Shown: positions 56,467 through 64,000 of the stretch, in pieces
How the letters are laid out: each line of letters starts with the position of its first letter
How positions within the stretch are numbered: position 1 is the first letter of the stretch
Translations under genes and position numbers: made by a program
DNA from: Calliopum simillimum
Lineage: Eukaryota > Arthropoda > Insecta > Diptera > Lauxaniidae
Direction of reading: 5' to 3'
Assembly (NCBI GenBank): GCA_951812925.1
Contig: OX638370.1
Location: 121,348,897-121,412,896, forward strand
DNA length: 64,000 bases
Notes under the pieces: model-generated
What the model was told of the DNA's origin: nothing
The model's input: the letters and a program-made list of their open reading frames with translations, nothing else
Database searches by the model: none

Positions 56467-57416
56467 ATTGAAACTAGTAAGGGTGTTACCTTTGGCCTGG
56501 TCAAACATTTAATTCCCTACACTGCAGTATATTGAAAATGTTCCTTGTACTGGAGGTGAAACGACCTTTTATCCAAATTCACATAGTTTTCGCTCAGATT
56601 TTGCACTAACTGTTTTCAGTGCCTGAGTGTAATTTGTTTGGACTATCTCAAAAAACGCTTTCAGTATAGCGTTTTGGATGGGAGGTGTCAAGCCTCTTGT
56701 CCTTGTCCGTTGACCGATTACGCTAATTTTCAATCTGACGAGCTTATTTTGACGACGGGGACAGTGTAACAAATTTCATCGAACTATCTTGCTCCCAAAA
56801 AATTCTAAAATGATTTCAACGGACAGACAGACGTAGTGATGAGCAAACCAAGACCAAGACCAAGACCATAGCAGTCTTGGTCTTGGTCTTGTTCTTGCAC
56901 ATTGAGTCTTGGTCTTGGTCTTGGTTTTGATATTGAGTCTTGGTCTTGGTCTTGATCTTGCTCATTAACTCTTGGTCTCGGTCTTGGTCTTGAAAAAAAT
57001 TTCAGAGATATTGAGTATTCAAAACCATATTTTTCCAAAGCAGTTGGGTTTTTAAGATGCCAAAATTCAAATTGAGAGATGATTTTATCTTCAAAACGGG
57101 CGTGAAACAACTTTTAACTATAAATTAGCAAGACTGAAAAGCAGTCTTGGTCTTCACAATTATCGTGAGCAAGACCAAGACCAAGACCATAGCAGTCTTG
57201 GTCTTGGTCTTGCAAAAATATCAGCATCTTGGTCTTGGTCTTGGTCTCGCAAAATCAGCAAGACCAAGAACAAGACGCAAGACCAAGACTAATTTTGCTC
57301 ATCACTAGACAGACGAACATGGCTATATCGACTCAGGAGGTGACGCTGATCAAGAATATATACACTTTTCCATACCTGCCATGCTTCCATCTCCGCGTAA
57401 CAAACGGAAGAACAAA
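56467..57416. repeat. Dispersed repeat hosting a hAT-like MITE
   Basis: Begins 'ctagtaagggtgttacc' and 'ggcctggtcaaa', as at 28683 and 58727, and runs through 'gaacatggctatatcgactc' to 'cgtaacaaacggaag'. It is interrupted at 56834-57307 by the MITE. Non-coding. Confidence 0.65.
56834..57307. mobile_element. hAT-like MITE built of AGACCA hexamers
   Basis: Inverted ends TAGTGATGAGCAAA are flanked by a perfect 8-bp duplication GACAGACG (56826-56833, 57308-57315), the hallmark of hAT elements. Most of the 474 bp consists of tandem AGACCA/TGGTCT hexamers in both orientations, grouped as inverted pairs around 'atagcagt'. Only about 57000-57140 is unique. The Arg-Pro-rich and Gln-Asp-rich reading frames over it are artefacts of the hexamer. 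Confidence 0.88.
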
Positions 57417-57419
57417 GTG

Positions 57420-59300
57420 AATATACCCTGAAAAAAAATCCGGAACACACTGGATTTTCTTTTCAATCCTTAGATTAGCAAGAAATTACTTGGTGTGCTT
57501 ATTTTAGGCCTCTAAGAAAACAGTCTTTAAGACTGGCCTGCACTTTCAATAGGGTAAAACAAATACTTAGTACTCCCAATGCACGTTCTCACGTCTTAAT
57601 CGGCTGGAACTATCTCACTAACATAGCTTTCATGTGTGTATGCGTTCGCGAGCACAACACGTATGAGATCAAATTCGGCAACGAAGGTGATCTCCACCAG
57701 AATTGAATCAGTAGAAAACAGTTTCGTTGCACCACTTGTGCAGTTCAGACGTGAAATTGTGTATACTCTTGAAAGTAAAATATTTGAGTGTTTTATTTAT
57801 TTATTTAAATTAACGTTAAAACAAGTAAGTGCTAAAATTTTTACATTTTAAGGTGAAAAATCAATTGAACAAAACCAAAAATTTTACAAACATTAAACGT
57901 TAATAACTACTGAAACAATTTATGATGAAGTGACTTAAATGTAATTATTTGTTCTGCTTATTTGCTAAGTAGTTAATTTATGACTTTTATTTGCCAACTA
58001 CCGCAATAAAGTATTCACATAAATGGACATACATACATACTCGTACGTATATTAATACGTATATTAATAAAAAAAAAACAATAAAAAAAAAAAAATCTGG
58101 ACAACATTTTCGAGTACGCCAAATGTTCTGGTTTTAATAACAATTATTATTATTTTTTTTTTTTATATTTTTTTGGATTGTTTTTGTTGATGTGCCTAAA
58201 TTTGAGGTGCAGTAAATAATTCCACTTTTTTTGTTCAATTTTAACTTAAACAGGTTTGGAAGAAATCCGACTGTGTTAACTTTACATATAATGAATAATT
58301 TCATTACCATAAGCTGCTCCACGTACAGATGTTTTTTTTTTCAAATTCATTGTTTATTGTATTTATTTGCAATAATTAAAATCTTGATTTTTTTTGCAAT
58401 TAATGCAAATATAACTCAGCAATCATATCTTGATTTTTGTCTTAATACAGGGTGGATTGAAATCGGTAGGACACCAAAAAATGTGAGATTCCTGGGACTA
58501 TTTTGAACTTTTTCTACTGCCGTTTTTCGAAATTCGCAAAATCAACGGAATGCTTTGAGAGAGGTATCAAGAGACAAAAGTATGTCACAATAAGAATTGA
58601 TTGACATTCTGTTATAAATGAATAAATTTGGGCTCTGTCTTCACGAAAAGTTTACTTAATAGTTGGGAATTGATGGCCTTCAGCTAAAAAATGATGTCGG
58701 TCAAACAGAAAGTTGCAAACAGAAGAAACTAGTTAGGATTTATTTTGGCCTGGCCAATAATTAAATACCCTACACAGCAGCTAAAAATATGTGCTTACAC
58801 TGGTCGGCAAATATATTTTTACAAAATCTTTCGAATCTTTCAAACGTTGCTTTGCTTAGAAATGTCCATTAACGGAGGGAAAATTATGCTTAAAAGAAAG
58901 CTCGTACTTAGAGCTATATGCATACCAAATATTTTGTCGTTTACCGTTTACATTCTTTTACTGCTGACTATGGAAACATCATTTGATTGTCTTTCAAACG
59001 ATATATCTCAAGTTTTAATTGAACTAGCCGTTCTCGCTGCAGACTAGTTAAAATGAAGTCATACCTACTAAAACAGTTTTGTTACGAACACGGCAAGACT
59101 GCACGAGCGAAAAAGATTTTGTTTACATTTTTTAGCTTAGCACATTTCAAGTAATTGAAATGAAGTTGAAAGTATATCGTTCAAATCACAATTTCTGCTG
59201 TAAAACAGTGATTATGCAAAGTTGATGTAAAAATAATTATGGCGCGAAAAAATTCATTTTGTTTTTGCCTTCTAATCAGCACAAGTGTGTGCTTTTAAGT
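57420..59300. other. Intergenic sequence with repeat fragments
   Basis: 58600-58725 is a diverged piece of the MITE family at 2251-2511, and 58727-58775 a short piece of the 56467 repeat. The rest, including short frames at 58231-58506 and 58745-59047, shows nothing recognisable. Confidence 0.5.
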
Positions 59301-59305
59301 GTGTG

Positions 59306-60020
59306 CCATAGCGATCTCAAAAATTATTCACTGAAACCGATTTCATTACATACACGTTAAGTGCACATCAATTTTTTAGATTCTTTGGAATTTTAAGGGT
59401 TTCGCACTATAGATTAAAATAAGAAATTTTAAGAAGATCCAAAAAAGTGGTCAAACTCAAGACGGTGAATATTACTTTGAGAACCAAAAAATAAAAAATA
59501 AAGGGGATCACAATATTGGATATTACGAGGGCTGTTTAAAAAATACGTAGACTGCTTGAATTGCGCAGATCCATTTGGTTCCAGGGAATTTCGATTAGTT
59601 TCATCTTTTTAATACAGATCAGCGCTAATAACAAGGCAGTTTTTTTTTTATTGCAAATATCATTATGGGTTGATTAGCTACGCAGCTGTTTGTGAAGTTA
59701 TAACTTTGTACTCATAATATTACATCAAGTGCTAATTTTCAACAAATTTTTAGCCTTAGATGAAAAATTTTTATTTGAAACAGAAAATCTTGATTAACGC
59801 GGCCTATCTGTTTCTGCGGAAAAATTTCAATTTGCAGCAGAAAATTTTGATTTTACGGAACCTATCTGTTTTTCCGTACATAAAGCGGCCATAGTGATCT
59901 CAAAAATTATCCACTGAAATCGATAATTTCATTATATACAAGTTAAAGTATACATAATTTTTCTAGATTTTTTGGAATTTCTATTGATTTGTAGCCACTT
60001 TTCAGAGTTTCACACTAAGT
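59306..60020. repeat. Direct repeat pair, ~110 bp, 580 bp apart
   Basis: 'gccatagcgatctcaaaaat' at 59306 and 'gccatagtgatctcaaaaat' at 59888 begin two similar segments, both ending near 'ttttggaattt' and 'tttcacactaa'. Between them, 59527 starts with TACGAGGGCTGTTTAAAAAA, like a mariner end, but no partner end was found. Confidence 0.55.
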
Positions 60021-60024
60021 ACCT

Positions 60025-61075
60025 AAGTAATGTATATTTATATTTAAGTACTTAAGATGAATTAACTTGCTTTGATGTCTAATTATTTGTTTACATTAAA
60101 CTTAATTGCATTATAATAATTGCTTACAATCAACAAGTAATAACAGGGTGCATTCTTTTACACAATGTTTAGAGAAATTATTAAATTGTATCAAAAAACC
60201 ATAAACAGATTACACAATAAATTTTTTTTTTTTTTTTTTTTTTTTCTTAATTTAATAGAGTAAACAAAATAGTAAACGTTTCGACTTTATCAGTGATAAA
60301 ATAAAACGTGCATCGACAACGTATTGTATTTACCATCGCTATTGAAATGAACAATTAAGTTACAATGTTTTATTTGATATATTTAGCTTGATATCTATTA
60401 TATAGATAAAGACTTGACAGATCAATATACTAACAGTATTTTGGGCAAACATTTAATAATAAATAAGTTATTCATCAGTTACAATGCTACGAAAAAGCAT
60501 TTTACCCTATATAAGAAGATTTTGTATGAATAGTATGATAGAATGATTATAGATATTATTTAAAGTTGCATAGATATTATTTAACGGCGTAAAAAATATC
60601 TACTGTTTAGAGTAAAAAACTCAGAATTTTAATATACCAACGTGAAATAAATGCAATGCACGTCTTTAGAAGCAGAGTGTTCTTCGAGTAAACATGCTTG
60701 GGAAGTGGAAACGCGAATAAATTAAAAAGTAGTTGGTAGCTGCTGTTCTTGCTGTGATTGGAAATAAATTAAATTCCAAAGATATTAAGATAAGGAACTT
60801 AAATATATGTACATTTTTGTCAGTACTTTGAGTATTGTTATTGACAAGTACGTATTACTCTTTGAATTATAAGCCCTAATCGTAGATCTATTCACAAAAT
60901 GTAACATTTCAAGTAGTTCTGATACCGGGTATTCAATTTATTTAGTTTATTGATGTTATTATTATTCAACATTGAGAACGCAAAATTTCAAAAATAAATA
61001 AACAAACTTTAAACTCTAGTAAAAATATTTAAATTTGGACAGGCATTTGCTTAGTATAAAAATTTTATATCTCTT
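60025..61075. other. AT-rich intergenic sequence, nothing recognised
   Basis: T-run at 60222-60246; no gene or repeat structure found. Confidence 0.5.
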
Positions 61076-61080
61076 CATTA

Positions 61081-61947
61081 GACCGGGTCGAAATTTAGAT
61101 TAAACTCGAAAACCGACTGAAAAGTTAGAGGAGCTCTTAAAAACACTTCTGCATATACTGAAGGCCGATTTTGGCTAAAAAAGCATGTTTTATACCCAAC
61201 AGTGCTTTAGAAATAAAGATTATGCTCTTTCAAAAATTTTGGCGTTTAAAAATTATAATTTTTATTTGGGGTATAGATAATATTCGGTTCCAAAAATCGA
61301 TTTTTTACGTTTTTCAATAACGATGTCGGAAAAACGATTTTTTACGATTTTACTCCAAACAAAACAAGTTGCCAAAAATTCCAAAAAACGCACGTATTCC
61401 CTAGACGATAGGTACTAAGCATTTTTTATAATTTTCAAAAATCGACTAAATTGACTTTTCTGCTGTTAAGCTCAAGTTCGTCAGCAAAATGCTAGGTTCA
61501 CGCAAAACAAAGGCATCTTCAAAAAAATTTCATGCCATGTAAAATGCTTAGAATCCTTCAAATATGTGTGATTTTTTTCAGAATTTTTTTTTTTTACACA
61601 CGTTATTCTTTGGACAATTCAAAGCATTTTTTGCCAGATACACTTTTTTCCGCCCACGTTATTGAAAAACGTAAAAAAATCGATATTTAGAACAGAAAAA
61701 ATAAAAACTTTTAAACGCCAAAATTTTTATAAAAACATAATCCTTATTCCTAAAGCGCTCTTGGGTATCCATTTTCTAATGAAAAAAAAAAAAAGTTATG
61801 ACCAAAAAACAAAAGCGCTTCATTGGTTTTCTTCAGAATGAAAAAAAAAAAAAAAAAATTATGCAGATATCGTTTTTAAGAGTCCTTCTAACTTGTGAGT
61901 TGGTTTCGGGATGATTTTATTTTGCTTCATACAAAATCGACCCGGTC
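61081..61947. mobile_element. TA-flanked foldback element, ~240-bp arms
   Basis: Ends GACCGGGTCGA and TCGACCCGGTC are flanked by TA (61079-61080, 61948-61949). The arms (61081-61325 and 61660-61947) are diverged inverted copies, for example 'aaaaattttggcgtttaaaa' and 'tacgtttttcaataacg'. No coding capacity. Divergence between the arms suggests an old element. Confidence 0.8.
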
Positions 61948-61954
61948 TACTCTT

Positions 61955-64000
61955 CATCATATACATAGGTTGTAGAGATCTAACAAGTTTTTAATAAAAT
62001 AATATTTTTCTATCCATCTCATCTTGTTTGTTTTTTTTTTTTTTTTTTTTGAACTTTACAGTAGTGTAAATATCACTTTAATAAAAAAAAAAAAATAACT
62101 ATTGTTGTAAATTTTATGACCTCTTTAATTTCAAATTAAATAAATAAGCGGGCTTTAGGTCAGTTTTTTGATTATTTTATTATTTTCCGATATTTCAAAC
62201 TCCGTCGGAGTTCATTTTGAAGGAAAAATTTAAAAAATTAAAAAACTAAAAAGTAAACATTGACATCCAAAAAACACAACGAACAGAACCACAAGTACAC
62301 ACTGAACAACGAAAAAACTTAGAAATAATATTGCACTTTAAATATTGCACTTCTTGTTTCTTAGCCTTTCAGTTGTCCAATGTATACTGTAAAGTTATTC
62401 CAAAATTCTGAGTTTACTAAAAATGTAAGGTAAAATATATTTTATTGTGGAGTTGTTACTATTTTGACTTGAAATTCTAGTAAAATTTGCGAGAAATAAA
62501 GTAATACCAACTACTTTTTTTTTCTACATGCGGGATTCTTATTCCGAAGATTTTTGGTGTGCTTAAAACAATGCCGTTTCCGAAATATCCTCGCTTCAGA
62601 AAGCAAAATTTACTGTTTACTGACAGACGGTAATAAATTTCAGCTAATAACATCGGATAGCTATACCGTTCCTCATTAAACATTACACTTTAAATTTCCA
62701 ATTGTATCTTAAGTAATCATTTATTGAACTATTTGTATGGGGTTAAGATACCTTTCGAGTGTAAGTAACATCCAAATTGAACTCATATATTTTGAACTCT
62801 AATTTCAATGTCAACAACTTTTGCGTAAAGTTAATGGTGTGAAACAATTTATCTTTTTTTATTACCACCAAAATCGTAAATCACCCTATATGTTATTGAA
62901 AATTATCATTCACATAGGTAGTAAAAACGATGTTTCGAAAGGAAAAAAACTTATTATCTCAAAATTTGGCATCAAGTGGAGTAAACAATTCTTCACGATA
63001 ACACTTTAAAGTACACGCTTGCCTGCATGTTGTCAAAACATGTTTGAGTAGTAGTACGTAGTACGTTCACACTTTGAGTTTAGTACCTTCTTGTATCTTA
63101 ACTTTTTCTGATTATACTTGAACTATTAGATAAACATAAATATATGATATATTCCTATGTAGATATGTATGTTTGTATTCACTGCTATATATCTGTATAA
63201 CTAGAGGTCGTTACATTCAATTTTATCTGCCGCATTTTATTGAATGAACGCGCATGATGATGATTTGCAATGTGCGTAAGGCTTCAAATGTTGTCTAGAG
63301 GGTAGAACCTACTTTCATAAATTAACATTATAGGTCATTTCTAATTTTATGACCTAATAATACATGCAATGCTTAGTCATAAGTCATTATAATTTAGAAT
63401 GTGAATGTTTTGTTTAAAAGTTATTAGTTAAAACATTTGAAGCTTGAACAATTAATTTTAAAGAAAAACTATGAAAAATATGCAAGGAATTAGCAAGGAA
63501 TTAGTAAAAAATCACGTAGTATAAACTTAAGAGATATTTGTTTAAGTTAATTTTGTTTTAATTTTGTTACAAAGAATTCATTTTACAATAAATAGCAAAA
63601 GTCAGAAGAATCGTTAACATTTTGGAGATTTTTGATGAAAATTCTATTTAGCAAAATAGAATAGGTACCGATTATATAAGGGTCCAAAATAGTGGAGTAG
63701 CACAAACTAAGTAGCAGGCATTGAAATAAGCTGTAATAATACCCTATTTCTGCAGTAATAACTTCAAATTTGCAGTAATAACTTCAGAATATTGTAAAAA
63801 ATTGTAATAATAATTTTCACCCAAGTTCATATTACTTTGTTTTGCGTTAATCTTTGAAACTAAATACTCATTTTATTTCGCTTATAACCGTTGTTTAAGT
63901 TGTCTAACCTCACCAATTTGGGCTAAAATATAGCAACCGCAATAAGTACTCGGCAACTCTACTTTAAACATATTTTTATAAATGCATTCGAAGAAAATTT
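61955..64000. other. AT-rich intergenic sequence, nothing recognised
   Basis: Homopolymer T (62030-62051) and short frames only. 63750-63790 has a duplicated 'tgcagtaataacttca'. No gene is supported to the window end. Confidence 0.5.

Noticed and set aside
56805..57420. Arg-Pro and Gln-Asp repeat proteins
   Set aside because: Translation of AGACCA hexamers in the hAT-like MITE.
59527..59600. Mariner-like left end TACGAGGGCTGTTTAAAA
   Set aside because: No matching right end or transposase was found within 1.5 kb, so no element is called.

Overview
The window looks like nuclear DNA from a higher dipteran fly. It is AT-rich, with short introns in compact genes, very long introns elsewhere, a tRNA-His gene, and a dense load of DNA transposons, MITEs and foldback elements. 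A tephritid-like genome is my guess, but nothing in the window fixes the family. Only three protein genes are convincing, all on the plus strand, plus one intact tRNA gene. Most of the remaining sequence is repeats and their decayed fragments.

Layout. 1-330: repeat module and minisatellite. 574-1918: a young, 5'-truncated RTE-like non-LTR retrotransposon with a 14-bp target-site duplication. 2-10 kb: small hairpin elements, a tRNA-Thr-like pseudogene and AT-rich sequence with nothing recognisable. 10.6-12.5 kb: a very homogeneous 11-bp satellite. 14.9-16.4 kb: a foldback element with a mariner inserted in it. 18.5-19.8 kb: a TA-flanked element built from repeats of one 15-mer. 24.86-25.65 kb: an aquaporin gene with a 60-bp stop-free intron. 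28.19 kb: probable first coding exon of a PDZ/coiled-coil gene whose main body is at 44.97-47.58 kb. The mitochondrial persulfide dioxygenase gene ETHE1 (38.58-41.71 kb) lies inside that gene's roughly 16.7-kb intron.

The 31.4-44.9 kb stretch is the most unusual part. It holds five copies of a family with CCCARTGTG ends, a 2-bp target-site duplication, iterated ACGGATCCG-type motifs and an internal tRNA-like module with A box, B box and T-run. One copy sits in each of several other repeats. Two halves of a local duplication (32.85-36.73 kb) each carry a different insertion and act as each other's empty site.

47.9-64 kb holds more foldback elements, a decayed Tc1-like transposon, the tRNA-His gene, a hAT-like MITE made of AGACCA hexamers, and further inverted repeats. 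The three protein genes act in unrelated processes (membrane transport, mitochondrial sulfide oxidation, a scaffold-like protein). Their link is positional: ETHE1 appears to be a nested gene. The strongest general theme is a set of elements whose terminal motif is repeated many times inside the element.
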